Positions 24,233-35,971 of a stretch of 64,000 nucleotides of DNA are shown here, one piece after another. Both the position numbers and the translations under genes were made by a program. Under the pieces are notes generated by a model. That model worked only from the letters and a program-made list of their open reading frames with translations, was not told the DNA's origin and searched no databases. Source of the DNA: Pterois miles (taxonomy: Eukaryota; Chordata; Actinopteri; Perciformes; Scorpaenidae); NCBI GenBank assembly GCA_947000775.1, contig CAMQGK010000567.1, forward strand, positions 248,001 to 312,000, in the 5' to 3' direction. The stretch's first letter is position 1. Each line of letters opens with the position of its first letter.

Positions 24233-24594
24233 CTGAATGTTTAAAGGAAGCACTGTTTTCACATCACTACCAATCTATGCAGAAAACACAGATCTCCACC
24301 ATGAAGTGAAGTGTGATGGAAAAATGAGTGCTGCAGCTTTAAAACATCTGGAACTTGTCAGCAAAGTGAGGGGACCATTAGAGCCGATCTGGCCTCAGGA
24401 GAAACACTTCTCATGAACTCATCCTCAACACATGTCACTGAAAACCAAATGAACATAGAGCTGGTGAGAGTTCATGACGATTCTGATTACTACGTCTTTC
24501 TTTTTTAAAAGTTGCTTTGAGTAAACTACAAAGAAATTGCCTGCTTTCAAAGGATTAAAAGGTCAGGTCAACAACAAAACACCGCTTACATTTT

Positions 24595-24640
24595 AAGATA
24601 TTCCTGTATTAGTCCCACAGTGGAGAAATTCACTTACCTT
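24595..24640 (-). repeat. SINE tail fragment
   Basis: GATATTCCTGTATTAGTCCC plus CACAGTGGAGAAATTCA is the tail of the SINE family at 21460-21765, without the tRNA head. Confidence 0.6.
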
Positions 24641-25034
24641 TTGTGGTATCGACCCATAGATACTTTGGGTAGGGATGGGCGATATGTTGGTTATACTCGA
24701 TACGTTGCAGCTTGTTCTATGTGGGAAGGCCTGGTAAATAACTCACAACTAGTACAAACTTGACACATAATTCATCTTAATTATCAGCCACTGGCATGGC
24801 TGGCATGAGATTCACTTTGGCATTTCACTTCTCTCACTCTCTCCTGCGGCTCCTGGGTGAGTGTATGAGGTATGTGTTTTTGTATTTGTAATTAAGCAGG
24901 GAACAAGGAAAGAGCCTGGAGAGAGTGGAAGAAAGCATCAAAGCAAAGATACTCTCAATAAACCACTAGTTTAAAAACTTTTATAATGCAAGTATAGGCT
25001 ACTTATATACTGTATATTTGTAGCCCACTTTTTA

Positions 25035-25129
25035 GCAGAGATGGGGACTTGAGTAACACTTAAGTCGCATACAGTGACTTGAGACTTTACTTGGACTTGC
25101 AAAAACCGACTTGTGAACATCTCTGCTTT
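25035..25129. repeat. Small MITE remnant
   Basis: GCAGAGATGGGGACTTGAGT on the left and GTGAACATCTCTGC on the right form short inverted ends of a kind common in fish hAT MITEs. No duplication is clearly preserved. Confidence 0.5.
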
Positions 25130-26654
25130 TTAGTTTGTGAAACACTTTGTATACTTCAACTTATATCCAACGATTTATGTATTACATTATAGAGACTTGC
25201 TACTTTTGCTATTTGACTTGATGGTTTGTGATGAGGTTAAAAAAATAAATAAAACGTGTTGTTCTTGCATGCCTTTACTGTGAACGGATAATCCAAAAAC
25301 TTGCAAATCATTTGCAAAGCAAATTCATATCAAAACATCCTTGTACAAACTCTCACACTTTGATAGTCTACTCTATCAAAAGTAAGCACAACTGCAAGCC
25401 GAGTATACCTTTCTAAGGCAAAAATACATAAATGTACTTTTCTTAAGTACATCTCAATTAAGAACATTAAGTACAAGTAGGCCAATATAAGCCAAATATA
25501 AGACTTTTCTGTATACTTGTCAGTATGAGCCAAGCATACTTAAATATTCTTGTAAGTATATCTCTGCTAAGTACATAAAAAGTAAGCTGAAAGAATACTC
25601 TCTTATTCAAAAATTAAAAGAATAGCACAATAAAAATACACATAAAATTACAGTGTAAATCATGGCCTTTATTATCAAGTGTTACAGAGAAACCAGTAGA
25701 AACAACATTATAGACCTTCGCACTTGAGCTTGACTAATCACACTGAGGTGCTGAGTCAGGGGAGGTCAAAGAACAAACTTAGCTGACATAGTTGTTCATT
25801 CAATAAATGCTTATCAGTGAGATATAATGCTTAAAGGAGTGGTGTTTTGAGCTATGTCAATATACACACACTAAGATGCTCATAATCATGATGACTATGT
25901 TTACATACACAAAATATTCTGTTTTTTGCCCTTATTCCTAAAAAGATAATATTTCTACTAAGCTGTTTACACTGTTAATAAAAATGAATATTGCACTAAT
26001 ATTTCTGTTTACTCTTAGCCGTCCATACTCTGCCGAACGTAACTGGTGACTGACTTATATTTGCGCATATCCAATATTTAAGTCTTTGGTAATATATAAA
26101 AGTAGGTGTGTTTCTCCAGAAATGTGGGCTTTTCTTTTGGGCATGCGTCTCTGTAGTGCTGGCTAGCTGGTTTGTGTAAAACTCACAGAGCTGACTGCAA
26201 ACAGGTAAGAGACTGTGTGGTGCAAACTGCTGTGAAAACCCCAAATGTGCTGTCATGCCGAAGGAATGCTTCTAAAACCTAAATATTAGCATATTCCACG
26301 TTCCTTCGCTCTATCTGCAATATCCAGATGGAATATTTTGTTTACATGACCCTACATTACCATATTCTGAATAACAGTGAAATATTCATATGCATGTAAA
26401 TAGTCAATGTTAACATCCTGATGTTTAACAGGAAGTATTAACTAGACTCACCATATTAGTTTAGTATATTAGTGTGCTAACATTTGCTAATAAGCAGTAA
26501 ACAGCTGAGGCTGATGGGTATGTCATTCGTTTTGCAGTTATTTGGTAATAAACCAAATTATGGACAAAATAAAATTGACCTGAAGACAGCGCTAGATGAA
26601 TAGTCAGATGATCAGGAGTTTATCAACAGTTTATCCTCAAGGGACCCACATTTT

Positions 26655-27365
26655 ATGATAATCCATCCAATCCTTCCTACCAACAGCTATCAAGCTGTTC
26701 AACACGTCACCTCTGGCTGGCAGAGAGCTCTCTGCTCCCCCTACCACCCCCTACGACACCTAACATTGCACAATTTCACTTTAACATCTGCACTACTGAC
26801 TGTATATATAGAGTGTTATTCTTTACTTCTTCTATATTTTTTTATATATTAGTATGATTAATAGACCCCCAGCTACTGTTGGTTAGGTGTATTATAGAGC
26901 ATTATACATATTAGATTATGTTATATTGTGTATTGCCGTGTAAATTGTATTATATTATTATACCACAGCGCTATATATCTATTCCACATATATATATATA
27001 TATATTATATGTATCATACATACATATCATGTATACATACATATCATGTATCATACATACAGTACATACATATATATCATGTTATGTTATACAACATTAC
27101 ATTATTACTATATCATCATATCATATCATATCATTTTATAATATCATTTTATTTTATTATCTTATTATTATTATAGTGTATAATGTTTACATTTCTTAGA
27201 ATTAGATTAGTTTTATAACAAGATTGTCTGTATATACTTCACACTTCGTACAGATGTGCATATTCTCTTTTTTATGTGTACATAGTTGTGTATATTCTCT
27301 CTTTTATATTGTGCTGATAACCTGCTAGTGTAACACCACAATTTCCCAACTTGGGATCAATAAAG

Positions 27366-27401
<36 letters not shown>

Positions 27402-27402
27402 A
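26655..27402 (+). mobile_element. LINE 3' end with (TATC)n tail
   Basis: The right edge, CAACTTGGGATCAATAAAGT followed by nine or so TATC units (27365-27401), is the classic 3' end of fish CR1/L2/Rex-group LINEs. Upstream is an AT-rich untranslated region (26880-27190) and, at 26655-26820, a short stretch that may be the last codons of the reverse transcriptase ORF. The element is 5'-truncated. Confidence 0.65.
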
Positions 27403-28058
27403 ATAGTTGTGAAGACATTTCAAAAATCTCAAACTGCTCAGTGTTTGTGTGAACACGGTGAGTGACAGCTTCTGACCTGTTGGTGGCGTCAGCTTATGGT
27501 CAAGGGGTCTTCAATAACTGAAGCAATGTCACAGCAATCGATCAAATAAATTGATCTAGATTACAAATGTCTTTTCAAAACTAGTGTCAGTCCACTAGTT
27601 GTTGAGATATTTCAGTCTGGACCAAAGTGGTGGATCAACAGACTGACCATCATTGTTATCCCAGGCCACAAGCCTGTCTGAAAATGACAAGGCAAGAAAT
27701 CAACAAGAAACCACACAAGGATGGGCAATCACGACAAACACGACCCGGGCCAAGCAATGTACATTGTAGGACTGATGGATGGCTGGATGGATGGATTTAG
27801 TATTAAAATGATGTGGAACAAAATGTGTGAATCACAGCTAACTGGGGGTGGTTATCTTCCTGGTAAAATTAATGCAAAGCCATTATTCAAACAAAAAATA
27901 TCTTCACATATCTTCACTCACACAATATCAGCAGCAGAAATCAAAATTTGATTTTTGTTATTTTTATGAATATTGCTCTATTGTCAGGTTTTCCAGTAGT
28001 CTCTCCAAATATATGTTATCAGAACAAGCTAAATGGACATAACAGGCTATAACACTGA

Positions 28059-28366
28059 GTAGAAGAAGAAGAAGATATTCCTTTATTAGTCCCACAGTGG
28101 GGAAATTCAGTTTTTACACTCTGTTGTTCACACAGTACATATACATGCGTCAATGGAGAGATGTCAGAGTGAGGGGGCTGCTCCTGACAAGCGCCCAGAG
28201 CAGTTGGGGGTTCAGTGCCTTGCTCAGGGGCACCTCGGCAGTGCCCAAGAGGTAAACTGGCACCTCTCCAGCAACCAGTTGGTCTAGTCAAGTCCATGGG
28301 GGGACTTGAACCGGTGTCCTCCGCATCCTAACCCAAGTCCTTACGGACTGAGCTACTTCCACCCCG
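28059..28366 (-). mobile_element. tRNA-derived SINE with LINE-like tail, copy 2
   Basis: Same family and orientation as 21460-21765. (AAG)n and TATTCCTTTATTAGTCCCAC mark the tail at the left, and the tRNA-like head ends at CTACTTCCACCCC on the right. The B-box complement is GGACTTGAACC. Confidence 0.85.
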
Positions 28367-28556
28367 GTAGCCAGCGTGCTGAAGAAAACTCCTGCAGGTG
28401 AATTATGTTACAAATTATGAATCATTTTTATTTCTCCTTCTAATAAAGATTTCAGGAAGGTCTCACAGTATCTGCTTATGTGATTCAACCATTTTAGAGT
28501 TAACTTTTGACAGTGTTGGAATACTTGGAGGCACTTCTACACTCCCAAAACACTTA

Positions 28557-28558
<2 letters not shown>

Positions 28559-28609
<51 letters not shown>
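28559..28609. repeat. (TG)n microsatellite
   Basis: About 25 perfect GT units. Confidence 0.97.
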
Positions 28610-28610
<1 letters not shown>

Positions 28611-30223
28611 ATGCAACACTTTTCAAACTGCTGATAGCATTTAGTATAAAAACAAACAACCTTAAAATCACACAGGACTGTTAGCATTTCCTGTCCTTGG
28701 CTGGATTCCTGACGGATACAATGGGCCTCACTGGGTTCAAGAGGGGACTGAATACAAAGAGAGCAAAACAAAGGCAACAATAACAAACATACTGGATCTT
28801 CAGCCTGGCACTTCTCTGACAGGCAGCTCTAAATGAAGTTGCTTCATAATGGTGACTATGTATCATCAAAGTGTATTTATACCTAGCCAGTCAATTGTGG
28901 TGCAGCACCCCATCGGCTGCACAGCTTAATTCAGAATCAGCAAGCTTAAAAAAAATATTGTTAATTTACACATTTGAATGGAGCTCAGCATAAGTTCAAT
29001 CAGAAAGGACTATCTTTATGCTGAATTCTTTCACAATTCTCTCTCTCTCTCCTACTGCTTCCTCTTAAGCAGCTGGTAAGCATTAACTCTTTTAGTTAAA
29101 CCAACCAGAGCTTGCCACAATCTCCATCAGCCAATCATAATCATCGTGTCACTGCTGTCAAACTTTATATCCGTTCTCGTCTCTGCTGCCATGAGCTGTC
29201 ATTATAGGTGAATTGTCGTGCCCCTCTCCAACCTGTTCACTTCCATTCATCCTCATCACGTCCACATCTTCAGCATTCCTTCATCTCATCACCACCAGTG
29301 TCTAGACCCCAGGGGGTTTCCTGTACTACTTGCGGCTTCATCACACCCTTTAAAATTTATGATGTTCTGATGGGTCTAATTGCCAAAGACTATTCACAGT
29401 TTTCATTCTATGTGAACATGTCAATTAAAGACATTTTCACTCTCCTGATTGAAACCATTTTTGCCTCAAATGGCATTACAGTATAGTATTACCTGCAAAA
29501 ATTATCCTATTTTGTATTATCTATCCTAACGGGTCCTGTCTCAGCTGCAATGTACAATTCAACCCTAGCTTCTTCCTGATCTTATCTCAACAAGTAAATC
29601 AAGTTCTCCCATCCATACCACCACATAGGTTGTTTGTTCCTTGCCTTCCATGCCTTGGCATGCACGCCCCTTGGCGTCACTTTATTTTCAGCATCTAAAA
29701 CACTTACCCTTGGCGCCGCTGTAAGATTAGGCCATAAAACCACAATAGTTAGATTTAGGAAAGAAAACTAAGTTTGTACAAACCTAACCTAAAGTGTTTG
29801 AAAATGAAAGTGAACATTTTGAACATGGGAACTGATTGTAACGAGATACAAAGAGCAGTTTCTTTGTATCCCACAAGCCTTGTGTTTGTGGGACCCATCC
29901 ACCTTCCCTTCCACCCACCTGGTGTGTGTCTTTTTGCTCTTTTAACTACATCACCACACTCCTGGGGCAAATTCTCTGAGCATTTACTGCTGGCACAGAT
30001 GGGTTAAAATTGTAGTTAATGAAGCACCAGGTGCGCACTGCATTGTGCAGCGGTATGAAAAACAGATGGTCGTGACAAAGCCCCAGTATTTGATGCAATG
30101 GGAATGAGAACAGTTTCCTAAAATAGGGCCTCTACTAGTGAGTTTAGGCAAACAAACTAGGTAGATTTTGAAAAAAGATCGTGGTTGGGGTTAAAATAAC
30201 TACGTAAGTCACATACGTAAATG
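28610..30223. other. Intergenic, nothing firmly recognised
   Basis: No protein-like frame or paired terminal repeat was seen. Short CT tracts occur at 29039-29050. Some of this is probably old repeat. Confidence 0.4.
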
Positions 30224-31760
30224 ACATCTTCTTCTTCTTTCGGCTTTTCCCTTCAGGGGTCGCCTCAGTTGCCCCCATCTAATCCTGTCTCCTGTATCCT
30301 CTTCTCTCACACCAGCATGTCCTCTTTCACGACATCCATAAACCTCCTCTTTGGTCTTCCTCTAGGCCTCCTGCCTGGCAGTTCAAAACTCAGCATCCTT
30401 CTTCCAATATATTCACTACCTCTCCTCTGGACATGTCCAAACCATCTCAGTCTGGCCTCTCTGACTATCTCCAAAACCTCTACCATGTGCTGTCCCTCTG
30501 ATGGACTCATTCCTGATCCGATCCATCCTGGTCCCTCCCAAAGAGAAGCTCAGCATCTTCATCTCTGCTACCTCCAGCTCTGCCTCCTGTCTTTTCCTCA
30601 GTGACACTGTCTCTAAACCAAACAACATCGCTGGTCTCACCACATCATCATCATCACACCTGACACTTTTCTCCACCCATTGCAGCCTGCCTGTACAGGC
30701 TTCTTCACCTGACTGTTGACCCTAAGTACTTAAAATCCTCCACCTTCTTTATCTCTTCACCCTGTAACCTCACTCTTCCACCTAGGTCCCTCTCATTCAC
30801 ACACATGTACTCCGTCTTGCTGCAGTAACCTTCATTCTTCTCCTTTCCAGGGCAAACCTCCACATTTCTAGTTTCTCCTCCACATTTCTAGCTTCTCCTC
30901 CACCTTTCTAGCTTCTCCTCCACCTGTTCCCTGCTCTCACTGCAGATCACGATGTCATCTGTAAACATCATAGTCCATGGAGATTCCTGTCTAACCTCGT
31001 CTGTCAGCCTGTCCATCACCATAGCGAACAAGAAGGGGCTCAGAGCTGATCCCTGATGCAATCCCACCTCCACCTTCAACTCCTCTGTCACACCTACAGC
31101 ACACCTCTCCACTGTCTTACAGTCCTCATACATGTCCTGCACCACTCTATTATACTTCTCTGCCACTCCAGACTTCCTCATACAACACCACAGCTCCTCT
31201 CTGGGCATCCTGTCATCAGCTTTCTCCAGGTCTACAAAGACACAGGGCAGCTCCCTCTGACCTTCTCTGTACTTCTCTATCAACATCCTCAAAGCAAATA
31301 CTGCATCTGTTGTTCTCTTTTTTTGGCATGAAACCATACTGCTGCTCACAAATGCTCACGTCTGTCCTTAGTCTGGCTTCAACTACTCTTTCCCATAACT
31401 TCATTGTATGGCTCATCAGCTTTATTCCTCTGTAGTTACTACAACTCTGCACATCTCCCTTGTTCTTAAAAATGGGCACCAGCACACTTCTCCTCCATTC
31501 CTCCGGCATCTTCTCACTATCTAAGATCCTGTTGAACAACCCAGTCAGAAACTACTGCCACCTCTCCTAGACACTTCCACACCTCCACAGGTATATCATC
31601 AGGACCGAGTGCCTTTCCACTCTTCATCCTCTTCAATGGCCTCCTCACTTCATCCTTACTAATCTTTGCTACTTCCTGGTCCACAACAGTCCCCTCTTCT
31701 ACTCTTTGTTCTCTCTCATTTTCCTCATTCATCAACTCTTCAAATGACATAATGATGTAA
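30224..31760 (-). mobile_element. Decayed RTE-type LINE (reverse transcriptase)
   Basis: Read from 31760 down to 30224, frames in several phases spell the reverse transcriptase core in order: PLKRMKSGKALGPDDIPVE, PEEWRRSVLVPIFKNKGD, NYRGIKLMSHTMKLWE, VFVDLEKADDR, GLHQGSALSPFLFA and MMFTDDIVICSES, then the C-terminal RLRWFGHVQRR...GRRMLSFELPGRRPRG segment. NYRGIKL and the HVQRR tail are typical of RTE-clade LINEs in fish. The polymerase YADD box reads FTDD. Multiple frameshifts make it dead, and the 5' endonuclease half is missing. The 3' end is the (GAA)n-rich TTTTCCCTTCAGGGGTCGCC complement at 30240-30260. Confidence 0.9.
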
Positions 31761-32825
31761 AATATTAAGATATAAACTTGCATGACATGAGCGACATAAT
31801 GACAGCACATGCTTAAAAAATAACCTTGACTTGGACACATGGGACATGAACCTGGGAGAAAATCCAGTGTTTGACCTATTTACTCAGTCTGGGACTCTGG
31901 TGCTTCTGGTCTGAAAGCAAAATGGATTATCCACAGTATCTGATAGTAAATAAGTGATTATAGGAGGAATTCAAAGGCTGAACTATTATAAATAGTATAG
32001 TGATCTGGAACACACGTCTGTCAGCATGAAGGAGTGGGGAATTTCCTGATATATTAGAGAGTGAAAAGGAGCTAAAACAGAGTTGTGTTGTGATTTTTTT
32101 CCTACTTCCTACTGACTCTCCATTTAACATACCTGTTAAAAAGAGGCAGGGTGAACATTGTATGGACCAGAACTAAAAGGCAACAATTAATCTTTTTTTG
32201 GGTCTTTGTCTATACAAAATGAAACAAACTACTGGTGTGATGTTTAAACTCCTACTTCCATGAGATAACCATTATGGTTTAGATTATCTTAACCTAGTTT
32301 TGTTCATCTCATCATCTCATGTTGCCTAAAACCTAACCAGTCATTTCACAGTGTTAATGAGGCACTGTATGTTTCTGCGAGCATGACATAAAGGTATGAA
32401 ATGTCTTCATGAAAAATATTTTTGGTTCAGAAACATTGACATTCAGTGTTTTCGTGGTTTGCAGAAATGCACAATGCCAACATGGGTTGTTCTATGACCA
32501 TTGCACCATGACATGGGAGATTGCCACCTTGTTTTGCCTCCCTGAAAACTGAATAGAAGATGACAGGAACTGAACACAATGGTTAAACAGAAAATCTCTG
32601 CTACTTCAAAAACGTTTGTTATGTTGTATTTTGCGTAATGTTGCTCAATCTCAATATTTAATTGTCTAATTGCTGGATGTAAAAATGGTTGTGCAGTTAG
32701 ATTTGGTAGAAAAGGCTTGACAGAGCTCTCAAAGAATCTGAGCAGCAATGATGATTTTGCTGGGGAACTAATTCTTCTTTAACAAACACATACTGTACAT
32801 TAACACATATCTTTGTAGTTAAATT
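31761..32825. other. Intergenic, nothing recognised
   Basis: Only chance frames are present. No repeat termini could be paired. Confidence 0.4.
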
Positions 32826-33178
32826 ATCCGTCCATCTTCAACCGCTTGTCCCGTTAGAGGTTGTGGGGGGGCTGGAGCCAATCCCAGTTGACACTAGGGG
32901 AAGGCGGGGTACACCCTGGACAGGACGCCAGTTCATCGCAGGGCACATAGAAACAGACAACCATTCACGCTCACATTCACACCTATGGGTAATTTAGAGT
33001 CATCAATTAACCTAAACTTCATGTCTTTGGACTGTGGGAGGAAGCTGGAGTACCTGGAGAAACCCCACGCTTATATGGGGAGAACATGCAAACTCTACAC
33101 AGAAGAGCCCTAAGCTGGATTTGAACTTGTGACCCTCCTGCTGTGAGGCGAGAGTGCTAACCACTGCACCACCGTGCA
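32826..33178 (-). mobile_element. V-SINE-like element, full-length copy
   Basis: On the minus strand it starts GCACGGTGGTGCAGTGGTTA, carries an A-box-like TGGTTAGCACTCTCGCC and a degenerate B box, then the conserved central block and the GTCCAGGGTGTACCCCGCCT region. It ends toward 32826. It is one of three longer copies in the window. Confidence 0.85.
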
Positions 33179-33180
33179 TA

Positions 33181-33622
33181 AGAGCTGATCTGAAATCTGT
33201 CAATCACTAACAAACTCCAATCAAACAGTCAAACTAGGCAGCGCTGATCAAATACGAATCAATATTCTGTTACTGTAACTATTTCTCTGCTCAAATGTTT
33301 TCAGAAACATCTCGTAGTTACTGTTTAGCTGTAAAATGAGAAAGCTTGTGACCTGGCTGCCATTTTGAGATCAGTTGAGGAAATACCAAGCACCGCCCAC
33401 CAGCCAGAGAACAGCCAACAGGAACGTTCTCTCTCTGAACTGACCTGTGATTGGTCAAAGTCTCCCAGCACAGGCTAGAGTCTTAAACGCCTGAAAACAG
33501 AGCCATGAGGAGGTGCAGAAGTCCAGTTTTCTCTCAGATTACTTGAATTACAATATGCTGAAAGGCTGTTATGGAATTTTTGCCCAGTGATGTCAAAAAT
33601 ATTCTGCCCACTGTAGGATCTC
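33181..33622 (+). repeat. Dispersed repeat B, long copy
   Basis: About 440 bases match the inverse of 49563-50040 over most of their length, for example AGTCAAACTAGGCAGCGCTG, CACCGCCCACCAGCC and GAGCCATGAGGAGGTGCAGA. Partial copies are at 24093 and 39519. No ORF or obvious termini were seen. It is probably a non-autonomous DNA element. Confidence 0.75.
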
Positions 33623-33807
33623 TCCAATAGATTATTTCCGATTTGCTCACTCAGCACAATACTTCGATGCACAACAGTCAAACAACCTATTAAATGTCAA
33701 ACTATTTCACTAAATAAGTGAAAAAAAATCATCATCATGATCAGCATTATATTTATAATGAAATATAATTATAAATATATTCATCATTCATTCAAATGTT
33801 CTTATTG

Positions 33808-35891
33808 CTATTTTCCAAAAATAAAATCGGCATCAAAACCCTGGTAGGTGAAGGGTTCAAGGACGGGGCTGCAGGTCTCTTGAGCAAGGCAGGCAATCTT
33901 GTTGTTGTCACAGCTGTCCTCGCTGCCAGAGGCGATATACACCCCATCAGCAGAGTGGATAGATGGGTCCTCATCAAAGTAGTTGTGGGGTCGCAGCAGG
34001 ATCCCACCCCCGTTACCCACGGTTACTGTGTTAGGGATGTCCTCGGAGTGTGGGATGTGGAGGAACCCAGTGGTCACCCAGGCCACCAGGTCCTATTGAA
34101 AGTGAACAAATAAAGGGGAATGAGAGAAGTACATAATGTGTTAGGTTTCATTTACTTTTTCAAAAAACAAAAAAAACGCCCCTTTCACACACCTGGTTTT
34201 CAATGCTTTCGTTGTCTTCAATGTACTTGCTGAAGTCAACAGCTGGAGTCCACATGTCATGCTGATTGTACAGACTGCCGCAGCTCTGCTCCAAGTCCTT
34301 CTGCTTTGTGATAGCAACCTTATACCTGGGAAAGTTAAGCAAAGTGAGATTCCAGGGAGAGGACGGCATGATGATGATAAGGAGACACAAAAGCCAAAAG
34401 TTCATAAAATAATGATGAATGAGATATATATTTTAAGTTGCTGTGGCCTCAGGTCTCACAGGCAGCCTGGCCTCTCACCTGGCCCAGGATATGGCTCTCT
34501 CCTCGGGCTGGGTCTCTGGAAGGTGGTCCCCGATGAAGCTGAACACCTGCAGCCTGTAGGAGCGCTGGTGACCCCAGCTGTTGGTCTTGTTGCTGGCGAT
34601 GTGGAGGTAGCGAGGAGTCTTGGTGTCGTAGCGCAGAGCTGCCTCCTGCGTGAAGCAAACATAAGATGCCTGTTAGATCATTTGGCTGGACGTGAGTAGT
34701 AGTTTTTTCCTCCCTGTTTTGACCGCACTGCAGTCCTTGACACTTCTATCCCTATACTGTTGGAGAGTGCAGACAAACATGTTCCTCCTCTGTGATACAT
34801 GCCGTCTCCAGCCGGTCTTTTTACCTGCCAGTGATGAAACTTAACCGGAGGGCCTAACCTGGAGAATGCTCACTTCTATTTCGCTCCCACTGTGCAGATA
34901 GACTGCTTCCAGACCACTTCCCGAGTTTTGGAGACAGAATTAAAAATTGGGATGTCATCTTCCTGTATAGCCCCGTCACCAGAAATAAATGTTAGCATCA
35001 TACGTTTCTGCAAACCGTGGGATATGTTGAATGTTAGCATTTCTGAATAAAACATGTTTCAAAATATGTTTCATATGATTTGTTTCGAAACTAAATTTTG
35101 AACTGAGTCATGTTGAAAAAGCTGACTTTTCAGAATAAAACAGATCACTTTGTGATCCTGTGGTCTTGTCTTGTGGAGCCTGACTGGCAGCACCTGGAGC
35201 TCAAAACAAGAATCAATACCAACAGGAGAATACACTGATTAGCTTTGGCAGAGGATTTCCCAAATTTCACTTGGGAGCTACGCCTATAATCAGCTGTGCT
35301 GCTCATCCCACAAATGCATGATCCTTACAAGTTGGACATCATTATGAAGGTAAATAAACAGGCTTTACAACCATGTACATACAATAAAAAATAGCATTGT
35401 AACAACAGACAAGTAATTCACCAAACACAAATTAGACTGTATATAAGAAGTGGATGAAGTCACTTTGACATAAGCCATTGGTTTGAGGAATACAATGAAG
35501 CCTTGAGTTCAGCATTATGGCTGACACCATCTTGGCTTTTGTATCCAGAAGTGACACAAGATAAGTCCAACTTAATTCTGAATAAGACATTTTTAGGTGA
35601 TTAAAATGTTACAATTAACTTTCAAGAACTGAAAACACACTGTGAAAGGGTTAAATTTCTAAGGACAAAAACACATGCTGGGCAACACCTGTGGTAGCAA
35701 CCTGTCATTCACAAGGTAGCCCCGCCCTAAAGCATCCCCTGCTTTATGGTCTATTTGATCCTAAATGGGATCATAATTTACTAAATGAACATCATGCTGT
35801 ATTGAAGAAGACCTGAAACTATAGTTCAACTACCAAATAAAATGTGTTATTTTTATTATTCTTAATAATAATTCCAATAATACATGTCATG

Positions 35892-35971
<80 letters not shown>

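Noticed and set aside
28463..28786. Minus-strand frame with poly-His/Thr as a protein
   Set aside because: It reads through the (TG)n microsatellite. The His-Thr run is the translation of (CA)n.
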